Below, in pieces: positions 23,730 through 34,407 of a stretch of 64,000 nucleotides of DNA (positions within the stretch are counted from its first letter, which is position 1; every line of letters starts with the position of its first letter). A program made the position numbers and the translations under genes. The stretch is from contig JAANBB010000007.1 in NCBI GenBank assembly GCA_014621425.1, positions 340,133 through 404,132 on the forward strand, written 5' to 3'. The notes beneath the pieces were generated by a model, which saw only the letters and a program-made list of their open reading frames with translations, was not told where the DNA came from and did no database searches. Source of the DNA: Cylindrodendrum hubeiense. Lineage: Eukaryota; Ascomycota; Sordariomycetes; Hypocreales; Nectriaceae.

Positions 23730-24089
23730 CTACACTTTGGCATTGCGTCGACAGCTCCGCCCGACCGTAGAACATAGTATCCCATGTTTCGTTTGAAGAG
23801 ATAGAATTTTGACACATAGATCTTCTATCTCTGCTCTTGTTGCCTCGATGGTTGCCTTGCGATACTCCTCTGTTTCCCACCTCGTGATATTGGCATTGCC
23901 TTTGTTGATCTCTCGTATTTTTCTCTCCACCTCTTGACATATTGGGCAAGCCTCAACCATGAAAATGGTTTCGTGAACCAGCTTCATTCCACACGTTTCG
24001 CCAATACGATATTCTCGGGCGCACTGTTTGCGAAAATTCTTCCATTTAAAGTATCCACAACTCCACCGGGTTTGATCATAAAAACACAT
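23730..24089 (-). CDS. Small conserved fungal protein, Cys-rich N-terminus and coiled coil
   Basis: This intronless 119-aa frame starts with ATG at 24089. The N-terminal half is Cys- and aromatic-rich: MCFYDQTRWSCG, then C23, C33 and a CPIC at residues 48-51. A charged helical segment of ~50 residues, predicted coiled coil, follows. I recognise the general layout (a CFxDQxRWxCG opening, then a GETCGMKLV-like line and a coiled coil) from uncharacterised proteins widespread in filamentous ascomycetes. The paired Cys suggest zinc binding. The last ~25 residues are less protein-like and could be replaced by an unmodelled exon. Function unknown. Confidence 0.7.
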   Translation of the reverse strand: MCFYDQTRWSCGYFKWKNFRKQCAREYRIGETCGMKLVHETIFMVEACPICQEVERKIREINKGNANITRWETEEYRKATIEATRAEIEDLCVKILSLQTKHGILCSTVGRSCRRNAKV

Positions 24090-25400
24090 GATGAATAAAT
24101 GGTCTGGAAAGAAAAGGAAGCGAATCTGAAAAGTGATTTTCGGAAGTTACTGGGGCATGACGGTTATAAATAATCGAGGCATCTAACATAGCTTAGGGTG
24201 GATAACTTACGGTGGTTTTTGCGGACCCAGACTATCAAACTTATCTAACATATGCATGTTGGTCCAACTCATGTGACGCTGTGTGGGCGCGAAGGCAACC
24301 GCTCTGGTGGGCCTTCTTTTCGGTGTTAGTTGTGTCACCAAGGTCGTTGGGGAGGGGCTCATTCAAAACCCCATTCGCCACCGTAAATAGCGTAACCACT
24401 CTGTCGGTACCGACACTACGCGATTTTTGTAGCAAAGGGATGGGTCATGCGTGATTCTGGCAATAATTCCTTACCTTGACGGGTTGAAAGTTTGACCCCA
24501 GCGACGTTGGCAAGGCCAGCGCTAAAGCGAAGTTTCTTATTGGACCGGGGGGTGGAATGTTGACAGTTCACACCCAGGAGCCTCATGTTGGCGATGAATT
24601 GATATAATAGCAAATCCTTAACAGAGTTGTGGCCCTCCTGGATGTTAATGCGCATCCCTCGAGTGGTGATCGCTGACGATGTCGCAGACATTTGTTTTAT
24701 TTTCCATACTCGGTATTCTCCTTGCGCTCTCACTCTTATCTGAGGTTTAGCGGGGTTCTTCCCGACCAGGCTGCACCAGTGCCGCTATATTCATATCACA
24801 TCCATCGGCGCTTAGAACAGATCTCATGCGGATAATTTACAAAATCAACCGGTTTGAACTTACTGGTGTGCTGGAGAATATGGGCCCACGGACTATGCCG
24901 ACACGTATGGATTATCGAAGTATCTTCCTCTCTATCTCATTGGTTAATTGCGGCCTGTCTTCCACAGGAAGATCCGCTAACTGTTGGGGCCAGAGTTCTA
25001 ACGCCTCAGACCGTATTTAGTGTGTTCAGTTGTGAGTTGACTCGAGAGTTAAGTTAGTCGGAGATAATCCCATGCATCAAGGTTATGATGGGCGGCAAGA
25101 GTGGGCAGAGGAGTCGCAGTAGCATCTGGACGGGAAGTCAGGCTCAAAGTGGGCGATGTTCTGCCTTACATATCGTCTAGTCATACACATACACTTCTGT
25201 TGTGATTACTTCACCAAGCTGATAGCCTATCTACAGGAGAACCTGGGTGATGTACCACCGTGCGAGCTTGATCAAAATGACTGTTGGTTTGCTACGCGCC
25301 AGCCTTAAAAGCTCAGCCTGACCCCTCACTCAACAATTCTGTAATCTCAACTCAACGCATCCAACTTGCATAATTCTCGAGCCATCTCGATATCTGCAAA
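24090..25400. other. Intergenic region
   Basis: No supported gene. A minus-strand open stretch at 24416-24733 has no recognisable domain. The right end is the promoter of the MYND gene. Confidence 0.55.
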
Positions 25401-27065
25401 ATGGAAAGCCAGAGCGCATCGGGCGGCATAAAGATCCGCCTCAAGGGCTTCGCCCCAAGCGAGAAGAACTTCGAGTTCGCAAATGACGAAGGTCCATGCG
25501 AGAGTTGTGCGGACTGCAGACCCGACATTACCGAAATGGTGAACAAGAGCAGCGTCAAATACTGTATCATGTGCAACCACGTAGGGCAGAAGCGATGCTC
25601 CCGATGTGGAGCCGCCCAATACTGCTCGCCTGAATGTCAACGAACCGACTGGCCAGTGCATAAACTGGTTTGTAAACAGTTCGCACGCATTACGGACTCC
25701 TCGCGCCCGACCGACAAGCATTTTCGAGTCATCATTTTCCCACCCGAGGCATCACAGCCAAAGTTTTGCTGGGCTTCAGTCAACAACTCCAACGAGCTCG
25801 TCGTCCGACATCTCACTATCGACAAGTGGAAAACAGACATGAAAGCACGTTATAAACAATTGGATGTGGACTTGGAGATGTATGCTCTTAGCCGAGACTT
25901 TACAATGAAGGGCAAAAGATTTGGGCATGGAATCCGAATCACCTCTTGGCAGCCTCCTCTTGGATCCACAGGCCACTTAGAGGGCTTCAACGAGACCATC
26001 CTGTCCTTGTCTGGAACTCTCAGCAGTCGTAAATACGGACCTGCGGTGGTGTTTTCCTACAACTTGGATTCCAACTTTGAATATAAAGACATGGATGACA
26101 TTACTACCGGCGATTTTCGGCACGTCATCGACTACTTTCACAACTCCGATTGGAACCCAGCCGTTGGGGACGTTGATCGATATCCTGAACAGACACTTCC
26201 GGCTCTTCTTATTCCCGACCCTAATCATCTCGATCGAGAAGACGGCAGCATAAGCTCGATTTGCGATGTAATTGGGCTTCATCAGCCGATATTGCGCCTA
26301 ACCATTCCCACCAGGATCAACGTCAAACAAGCTTGCTGGCATGTCCTTTGCGACCCGTATAATTCACCCATCAGACAAATGTGCCCTAATGATGGCAGCA
26401 TGTGGCATACATTCATCCTAGGTCCACTGCTTCTTGGCCTCGATTGGATAGGGAGAAATGCGATGGTAACAGATGTCCGAAACACGAGCTCTCGGAAACT
26501 GTGGCCAGAAGATCGCTGGAAGCGTTCGTATGCTCGCTTTCTCCGCCAAGGTGTCCGTATTGGGCGCCAGAAGTTGTCCATTGACGTGCTCAATATAAGT
26601 GACGGACTGATCGCCTTTAACGCATTCGGGATTGAGGTGCATGAAATGCACTTGCGTGCTTACGACGAGTTCATATATCGTAACATGCAGAGGGACAAGT
26701 CCGAGAGAAATTATACCAAGGCGGAGTTTTGTAAGTTGTGGGAAGCGCTCAAAGCGAAAAAGACGAAGGTAACAGGACAGGGGGAAGGTCAAGAAAAATT
26801 AGACTTCGGTGGGATTCCATCACCGTATGATGTCCCAGCCGAAGCGCAATATGTGCTTTCTCGAGATGTGAAGAAAGCTTTCATCTACTTGAAAGACCTG
26901 TTTCAAGATCAGCGGCTCAGGGATCAGACCCAGGACTACGAAAGAGAATGTTGCTTTGAATCGAAGCTGCATCCAAGTAGCTGGACAATTCCCTCCGAGC
27001 TTTGGCAAAGCCGTCTTAACAACCTGCATTTGGAGTTTGAGCCTGGACGTCCAGTGGAGGAGTAA
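25401..27065 (+). CDS. MYND-type zinc-finger protein
   Basis: A single-exon 554-aa protein. The MYND finger lies at residues 55-91 with every ligand present: C55-x2-C58-x7-C66-x2-C69-x5-C75-x3-C79-x7-H87-x3-C91. A short C-x2-C-x2-C cluster at 33-39 could be a further metal site. The rest has no domain I can name but is evenly coding and rich in aromatic residues, as in many fungal MYND proteins of unknown role. MYND fingers bind proline-rich partner proteins. The start is supported by an aaaATGG context. It converges with the vWA/protease gene. Confidence 0.9.
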   Translation: MESQSASGGIKIRLKGFAPSEKNFEFANDEGPCESCADCRPDITEMVNKSSVKYCIMCNHVGQKRCSRCGAAQYCSPECQRTDWPVHKLVCKQFARITDSSRPTDKHFRVIIFPPEASQPKFCWASVNNSNELVVRHLTIDKWKTDMKARYKQLDVDLEMYALSRDFTMKGKRFGHGIRITSWQPPLGSTGHLEGFNETILSLSGTLSSRKYGPAVVFSYNLDSNFEYKDMDDITTGDFRHVIDYFHNSDWNPAVGDVDRYPEQTLPALLIPDPNHLDREDGSISSICDVIGLHQPILRLTIPTRINVKQACWHVLCDPYNSPIRQMCPNDGSMWHTFILGPLLLGLDWIGRNAMVTDVRNTSSRKLWPEDRWKRSYARFLRQGVRIGRQKLSIDVLNISDGLIAFNAFGIEVHEMHLRAYDEFIYRNMQRDKSERNYTKAEFCKLWEALKAKKTKVTGQGEGQEKLDFGGIPSPYDVPAEAQYVLSRDVKKAFIYLKDLFQDQRLRDQTQDYERECCFESKLHPSSWTIPSELWQSRLNNLHLEFEPGRPVEE

Positions 27066-27480
27066 ACCAGGCACCCAACACCAGTGACTGTCACGACTGG
27101 GGATGATTTGGCCATATTGACTACGGCAAGTTTGAACATGATGGGGCAATGAGTTGAGTTTCATCAGACTTTACGATGCATTTTGCCAGCACCGTGGGTG
27201 GTACTCCAGAGAATCATCCTAATATTTAGCGACTATTAAAACTAGCTTAGTTGCAATTTCTTTTGTTCTTGATCTTGAGACGAATTGGAATGAAATGGGG
27301 ACCGACACGAAGAAGCCCGAAATTTTCACCCAATGATTTGTTCCGTTCGGAGTGGAAAATATGACTCAATCCTGTGTGCAGCTGTGCCTTGGGCTGGTGT
27401 TGACTGAAAGAAAGTGTGTTTTTCTTTCTCACGGCAGCAGCAACGCGCAGCCTTCATTTCAGAACCAACAGTCTGCTTTC
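27066..27480. other. Convergent spacer
   Basis: 3' flanks of the MYND and vWA/protease genes, without a gene. Confidence 0.7.
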
Positions 27481-29636
27481 CTATGCCACATCGCCAAGGC
27501 CCCTGCGTGCGTATAGCGCCTGCACTAAATGGCCGGGCTGAGGCTCGAATGCTTGCTTGCAGTGTGGGCAAACCGCCTGGCGGATGCTGCCGGTAAAGTC
27601 GGCAATGCGGGCAGACCTTCCGCAGAGCGGACACAGTGTTTCCAGTTCAAAGATACTTGGATATTGCACAACACGAGCTTGGAGTGCCTTGTCCACTTCC
27701 GCCATGTATTTATGTTGCTCCGCAGTTGTCAGGTCCTCTGCTATCCAGAATATGTCGTAGAAACGCACATCAAACCTCTTCAATGGGGGGTCATCCAGCT
27801 CCAGCACTTCATGATTCTCGACGCTAAAACTACCTCGATTGCCCCACCTTTTGCCCCACGAGTTGAGGAAGGTGAGTGAGTGAGGGTCGCAGCTAGTTAA
27901 AACGACAGCGTGACCTCCGTTGGTGGGCAGGGAGCGATGCGGACGCATGTGATCATTCATGAGCACCGAACTCTTGGTATCTGGATTTTCAAAGTGCTCG
28001 CTGAATGCGTCCCAACCGGACTCTGAGAGATGGAACGTGGCTAGCACTGGGCGCCTACATAGCACCGCTTGGCGTGCACCATCCTCGTAGACCGGTTGGA
28101 ACTGGAGTGGAGGATACCATTCCATGGCCTTCTCCAGTACCTTCTCGGTGCACTGTCCATCCGGCCCTGGTGGAAACTTTTTCAAAATCCTCGTCCGGAT
28201 GACTTTGATGCTTGGATGGCCTTTCTCCCGGCCGATAATGCGATGGAGAGCCATGTGGACCACCGCAGCGATGGCATGTGCATAGCAAGTTTCTGACTGG
28301 CCCTGGTCGGATGGATTATTTTGAGTCTTCATGTATCCATCATTGATGTACTCATCGAGTTGTACACGACGCATAATGTCCAGCAGTGCGTCTGCTGAGC
28401 CAAAGCGCGCGGACAGCAGCAGCGAACAAAACTCGTCGAGCACCGCCGCGCTACGCACCATGATAAATAGTGCACACTCGCCGGACGATGGTACCCTCCA
28501 ACCCACTGACGCGAGCACTGGTATTGGATGTGTAGGGACAGCGACCTTCGTGGCTATACCAAAGAGCGTGTGCTGACCTTTGTTCCATTCTTCGGGCGCT
28601 TCGGGCGCTTCGTCATACAGTCGGCGGCGAGCCACCCCTTGATCGTCGGTGAGGTATACTGTTGCTATGGTGACTTTCTCTTGCTGCAAATCGTCATTCA
28701 TCTCCTTTGGATCACCATCAGTCGACTTTCCGTCCGATATTAGCACGAGGATGCGTTGTTGATCGATGGAGTGCTTGCGAAAAGCTGCAAGCGACTGGTT
28801 CAACGCGTCTCGCATTGGTGTTCTGCCGTACATATACCGGCACAGCATGTCGACTAGGAAATCCGTGCCCTCTTCTTTACTACCTTTATTGTCACTGGTC
28901 TTCGGGTACTTTTGCAGTCGCTGCAGTAAATCGACAACCTTGGCAACTGGGCATGCCTCAAGCTTGACAAAAGGTTGCCACCAATCATCCCAAATTTTGC
29001 GAGCGAGACGCAATGCCTCCGAGTTGTCCGCGTTATTATCCACGATGCTATCCACGACTTTATTGCCATAGCGGTGACCAATGCTAGCACCATCAACACC
29101 ACCTCGTAGGCCACCGACCGCGAGCCCTGCATAAGTCCCAAGGGCGGTCACTGCCGTTTTACCAATACTTCGAAACATCTCAAACTGCTCTGGACTCGGG
29201 ATGGCGTTAACGAATTTGTCAACACTTTCTGGGCGACGTTGCAGGTGTTGATGTACGATGCGAGCATGGTCGTCTGTGAGTTTGTTTGGATGTACGTCGT
29301 GATGTGATCCAAATTATTCTCATTCGCCAATTCGATGAGAAGTTCGTGGCCAGTTCGGTCGCTCTCGCGGATCTTCAGGAGCGCGTCTATGAGTCGACAG
29401 AGATCCACCCCCGGTGGGCATCTAGCTTTCTGATTCAGTCCGAACACCCCAACAAACATAAGAGCCTGCGGGTTGCGCTCATGCTCTGCTCGAGCGAGCT
29501 GGAGTGCCGCGTTGAGGACAGCACGTAGGCGCTCGATGGCGTTCTCGCCCGGACGCCCGACCTTGAGAGCCTTGCGCATAGAGCCAGACACATCGAGGAG
29601 GCAGCCGATCACCGCAGGGGTAGACTTATCGGACAT
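27481..29636 (-). CDS. vWA domain plus papain-like cysteine protease plus zinc ribbon, one frameshift
   Basis: If one missing base near 29285-29295 is allowed for, the gene encodes about 718 aa. Residues ~8-330 form a von Willebrand A domain, with MIDAS DVSGS at 15-19 and LISDGK near 300. A C1A papain-like domain follows, with Cys ~451 in SDQGQSETCYAH, His ~576 in GGHAVV and Asn ~592 in LNSWGKRWG, so the catalytic triad is complete. A C-terminal zinc ribbon, CPLC...CPHC, lies at ~669-693. The break separates HITTYIQT from LTDDHARIVHQHL; the 2156 nt are one short of a multiple of three. A 22-nt GT-AG stretch at the site does not restore frame. The fusion suggests a protease controlled by a metal-dependent protein-binding module. 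No signal peptide is seen, so it is probably cytosolic. Confidence 0.85.
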
Positions 29637-31101
29637 GGTGAACACAGAAGGTGTTGTTCGACAATTGGCAGAGAGAAACGGGGACTTTCTGAGTTTCGGA
29701 GTAGGAACGATTCATATTTGGCTGTTGGGCATGAATGGAGGGCTTTTTCTTTCTTTTGGCGCGGGAGCTTCGGTAAGATGTGCATTGCGAGTTAAACCGA
29801 TCAGGCTGGGGCGATACCCAATAGCCTGCTGCCAAGTCATAACGTAGTAGCACGATCCTGAGGCCAAAAAGAATACTTGATATCATTGGATCACCCTGTA
29901 AGCCAAAAGAGCGAGGCGTAGTTTACACATTTGATGTGCTGCTGATGCAAACGTGTTCACCAAGACAGGCGGACTTTTGCTTTATCCAGCCCACCGAAGT
30001 GCCATATTCGTCCCTCATATTGACCTTGACTTGCGTACAAGAAAAAGCAATACCAGACATCGTGGCTTCCAACCAAACTGAAGAGGGTGCTCCAACTAGA
30101 CATGCATGTGAGATCATCTCGGCTTGTATGTCTCAGTATATTACCGAGTATCTGTAGCCCTCCGGGTTCCGAAAATAAATGTTGGCAATACTCATTCTCA
30201 GTCGAATTATCCGAACTTAAAAGCCCGCGCTGTATTGCTAAATATATTGAATCTATATAGGGCTGCATTCACCGAGAGCGGTCGGGGCTTGGCAATAACA
30301 GACTAACTGGAACAGTCGCTGACGACCCATTCTGATTCTAGCAACAAATCGACCCTTGCGCGTCTCATAGGTGGCTTTTTGAAAAATTTAGACCTGCAAT
30401 TGTACTCGACGAGAGCCTGGGGAAGTATTCCGCAGCCTGTTTGCAAAGATGGCAGTCGGATGCAGTTAACATACAGGGAAAGCGGGACCATGTGCATTGA
30501 CTGACGTCGGTAAAGCCTCGATCCTTCGCCATGTGGGGCACTGCGCACGCGATGAGACTCAATGAGCTAACGTAAAGTTGCCTACAATCGGATGATCAGG
30601 ATAAAAATGTGGTTTATGATGTCAGTGGGTCGGGGATTCATGACGTATTGATCAGACTATCGCCACTAGACTCGCCTAGTGTAAGATCTTTTAGAACGGG
30701 TGCTAGTTCTAGTTCCACCTTTGCATCAGGGAGAAACATATTATCCGCTGTATTTGGCATAGGAAAATCTGAAACGAGTCCTTCTTGAAGCTCAGCCTAC
30801 TACTGGCTCAGCTCGTCTCACTTTTTTTCGCTGGCATATCATTCCCAACGGGTATTTCTCAACTGTTTATCCTGCTTCACCTCTGCTCGATTCGTCGAGC
30901 CATTTTAAGTTGCATTTCAAATCAGTCATTGTGAAAATAGATTCAACGTCAATCAAAGTGGACGATGCTTTCAGGCCATATGAAACGTAACACAGCTTTC
31001 TTCATAACCGCTCTAAGTACCGGTGTATTCGTATTCATTAACCCATTAAACCCCATATATACTGTAACAAGTCGACTAACAGCCTGTATCCCCTATGCCG
31101 T
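29637..31101. other. Intergenic region
   Basis: About 1.5 kb hold the promoter of the vWA/protease gene at the left and the 3' flank of mannitol dehydrogenase at the right. No supported gene in between. Confidence 0.6.
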
Positions 31102-32616
31102 TTAGTTAACATACTTGGGAAGAGTTGCCATCACGCCGTCTTGGGCGATAAGCTCCATAGCCTTGGCGACCTCCTTGAGGAAGCGCTCGTCGCTTCGCAA
31201 GTCATTACCGAACAGCATCTTGACGCTAAGCAGCTCGCGGGGATCATTGCCACCTGCCTTCGCCAAGGCCTGCAGCTGCTCTCGCAGCGGGTCGTCGACC
31301 TCAAACTCGTTGCCCTTGTCGTCAACACCATTGATGTAGCGGAACCAGGCGCCAGCGACGAAACACAGGCGGCGGAAAGGACCAGACACCCAAATCGCCT
31401 CAGCAATGGAAGGCATGATGAACTGCGGGATCTTGCCCGAGGCGTTCAGGGCAACACGGGGAATCTGGTCCATGATGGTGGGGTTGGAGAAGCGCTCCAT
31501 AAGCGTGTTGCAGTACTCGTCAATATCCACGCCGGGGATCTCGGGCAATAGGGGCTTGACCTCCTCCTGCATCATCTGCCAGACAAACTGGCGGTAGATC
31601 GGGTGCTCCATGACCTCGTGGACGTACTTGAAGCCAGCAAGCTGTCCCGGGTAAGCCATGGCGGAGTGACTGGCGTTGAGCAGACGCAGCTTGTGCTTCT
31701 CAAACTGCTCGACATCGTGCACATCCTTGACGACCTGGACGCCGACCTTCTCAAACGGCGGGCGGCCATCGGAGAACTTGTCCTCGACAACCCACTGCAT
31801 GAAGGGCTCAGTAACAACCGGCCACGCGTCCTCGATGCCAAAGTTCTCTGCCAGCGACTTGATGTCGTTCTGGGAGGTGCTGGGGGTGATGCGGTCGACC
31901 ATGGCGTTGGGGAAAGCTCCCTCCTCGGCGATCCACTTGGCAATTTCCGGGTTGCGGAGACGAGCGAACGACTCGAGCATGTTACGGGTGATGGTGCCGT
32001 TCTTCTGCATATTGTCACAAGACAAGACGGTGAAGGGCTTCAGACCCTGCGCATGACGCCTGGCCAGCGCGGCGTAGAGGAAACCAAAGGTGCTGATGGG
32101 GGAGTCCTCGTTGGCCAGATCATGCTGAATGTCGGCGTGCTCAGACTGCAGCTGATGGGTGTTTTCGTTGTAGTAGTAGCCACTCTCGGTAATGGTCAAG
32201 GACACAATGTGAGTGTCTGGGTGAGCCATCTTGGCAATGACGGCCTCCCGGTCATCGGGGGCGAAGAGGAAAGAATTGATGCTGCCAACGACGTTGGCGA
32301 AGCTACCCTTGGCAGAGCGCTCGATGACGGTATACAGGTGGTCCTGGGCGTTCAAGACATCGCGCATGGAGGCATCGTTGGGTCGGAGACCGACACCGCA
32401 GATGGCCCAGTTGCGCTCTCCGTGCTTCTGCAGCAATTGGTCGATATAGACGGCCAGATGTGCTCTGTGGAAACCACCGACGCCGACGTGAACAATTCCC
32501 TCCTTGACGTCATTGCGGTCGTAAGTCGGGATTTTAACCTTGTCGGTTCCCTGCTGGGAAGCGATCAAGGACAGGTTCTTGCTGGTAAGCTTGAGGCATT
32601 CCGTGCTGGGGGGCAT
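31102..32616 (-). CDS. Mannitol 2-dehydrogenase (NAD-dependent, long-chain polyol dehydrogenase)
   Basis: A single-exon 504-aa protein matches the long-chain mannitol dehydrogenase family in length and layout. An N-terminal Rossmann domain begins IVHVGVGGFHRAHLAVY, with the family's GxGxFHRAHxA signature. The C-terminal domain carries the polyol active site KLRLLNASHS, with Lys, Asn and His in the K-x4-N-x2-H pattern. The enzyme interconverts D-mannitol and D-fructose in the cytosol and takes part in mannitol use and redox balance. ATG 32616 fits the family N-terminus. The frame is strongly G/C-biased at third positions, as expected for a highly expressed metabolic gene. Confidence 0.96.
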   Translation of the reverse strand: MPPSTECLKLTSKNLSLIASQQGTDKVKIPTYDRNDVKEGIVHVGVGGFHRAHLAVYIDQLLQKHGERNWAICGVGLRPNDASMRDVLNAQDHLYTVIERSAKGSFANVVGSINSFLFAPDDREAVIAKMAHPDTHIVSLTITESGYYYNENTHQLQSEHADIQHDLANEDSPISTFGFLYAALARRHAQGLKPFTVLSCDNMQKNGTITRNMLESFARLRNPEIAKWIAEEGAFPNAMVDRITPSTSQNDIKSLAENFGIEDAWPVVTEPFMQWVVEDKFSDGRPPFEKVGVQVVKDVHDVEQFEKHKLRLLNASHSAMAYPGQLAGFKYVHEVMEHPIYRQFVWQMMQEEVKPLLPEIPGVDIDEYCNTLMERFSNPTIMDQIPRVALNASGKIPQFIMPSIAEAIWVSGPFRRLCFVAGAWFRYINGVDDKGNEFEVDDPLREQLQALAKAGGNDPRELLSVKMLFGNDLRSDERFLKEVAKAMELIAQDGVMATLPKYVN

Positions 32617-34407
32617 TGTAATCGGGATGAGGAGGGGGTGAAATGGAGATGTATGAAGTCTAGATGAATGAAGTATACGGAAGATGAATGAGGTCTAGAT
32701 ATATTAGGAGAGGGCCGTGGTTTGAATGATCAGGAATACACCGCTAACTCCTGACCGACAGGTTTTTCACAAAGGGCCAGATAGTCCGGCTTCGATAATA
32801 TGGGCCCGGTGACGTTTTTGGACTGGACCGGGCTTGATAAACTGGGGCTTGGGGTGATCTAGCTTATTAAGCTATCAAGGCACACCTTGCTAGCTCTGAG
32901 GGAGCTCCAGATGGTGGCGAGAAGGGGAAACATGAACTCCATACGTTGAGAAGCATTTTACAAGCTAAAAAAGTCGTGGTCAGCACCTCGAGGTCGAGGA
33001 ATCAAGACGGTGATGCCGGACTCCAAGGTGCATATTCTCAATTCCAAATCTGCCGGTACTGTGACGATGCCGGTCTACCGGTCGGCACGGGGAGTTTTGA
33101 TAGGGTGGGGCCGCTAGCGAGCTAAATTTAGGCAACGACTTAAGACGGAAGCTATGTCACTCTTTGGTGAGAGCATGTCTTTTCTGTTGAATGAATCTAA
33201 TAAGTGCGCCTCTTGCCTTGCTTATTTGCCCTACCCACGCTGTCACAGCAGCTCTTGTCGTCAATTTTCTCTTCTTTCGTAATGACTGTATTAAGAAGAA
33301 CTCAAAGAAATGATCCCGTGTGTCAGATTTCCTTATCTTATCTTTGACCCAGCTTCGCTTGTCTTCCTGCAACAACTCCTTTGTGTGGTCTGCACAAAGT
33401 GTGTCTCCCACCAACAGAGTACCCCTGACAAAGAGGAGATTACCCCCGTGGGGGTGCTATTGCTAGTAGAGCACGTGTTCGACTTCAGCAAAAGCAAAAC
33501 TGCCTACAAATAGCTTAGCACCAGTAAACTTGTTGGAGAAGTCCCCAAAGTGCTCCACCAGCAAGAGCACCCCTTACTTCTAAGGAGATAGGGCAAATAA
33601 ATCAATTCTACTAGAATTATTTTATTCCTCCGTAGTGTGTGGGGGAAGGGCACAAGAGACGGTCAGAAACTCAACAACCCACCGACTGAACAGGTGTTGT
33701 TACTGTGATGATGCAAGCACAATGGCGATGCGTCCGCAATTGGAGGTAAAGGTGCAGATAAAATACTGTCTAAACGAACAAACAGACAATTCTGGCCGAT
33801 GCTATCTATCAGGATCATCTGATCAAACGGGGCTCAAAGCAATACCGCAAGATAGACCAAAATGATCCTAAATTGAGCTTGCTAGAAAATCATGTTACTG
33901 AACGCTCATGGCAATGATTGAAGGTGTTTATCGCAGACGAATACAATCGCGATGCCTCAATACTACCCTGTAGCTCTCAATGACTGGCTAATTGACATTA
34001 TTCAATGACCTCAATGCCGGTCGGAACAGCCTATAAGAGGCAGTCCGGATCAAGTGGGCCTACATCCTAGCTGGCATATACAGCTAGGAACGCCTCTAAG
34101 GGCATTCCACACTGCAGGCCAAGGAACCCACCAGAGTAGTATGTAACACTGGGCGTGCTAGCTTATTGCATGCATGAGTTACAAATATTTGATACACTGT
34201 AATACTTCTGGGATGAACAATAATTCAGCTCCGCAGTTGGTGAAAGAGGCATCACAACTGGTACAATGGGCACATGAGCATCGAGAACTAACGGATTTTA
34301 TCCAGAAGAAATGTTCGTTCTTTCTATCCTGTAATACTTTGTAAAATAACCAAAAGTTTTAATATATACATCCTCTATAAATCGCCTTCTCGGCTTGAAG
34401 ATCAGAG
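32617..34407. other. Intergenic region
   Basis: About 1.8 kb. The left end is the mannitol dehydrogenase promoter. A minus-strand open stretch at 33157-33414 encodes a Lys/Arg-rich peptide with interrupted continuation upstream, possibly a degraded element or relic, but with no diagnostic domain. Nothing else is supported. Confidence 0.5.

Noticed and set aside
29270..29292. 22-nt GT...AG stretch as an intron explaining the vWA frame break
   Set aside because: It is far shorter than any other intron here, and removing it does not lead into the downstream frame.
33157..33414. Lys/Arg-rich 85-codon minus-strand frame
   Set aside because: No recognisable transposase or other domain, and the upstream continuation has stops.
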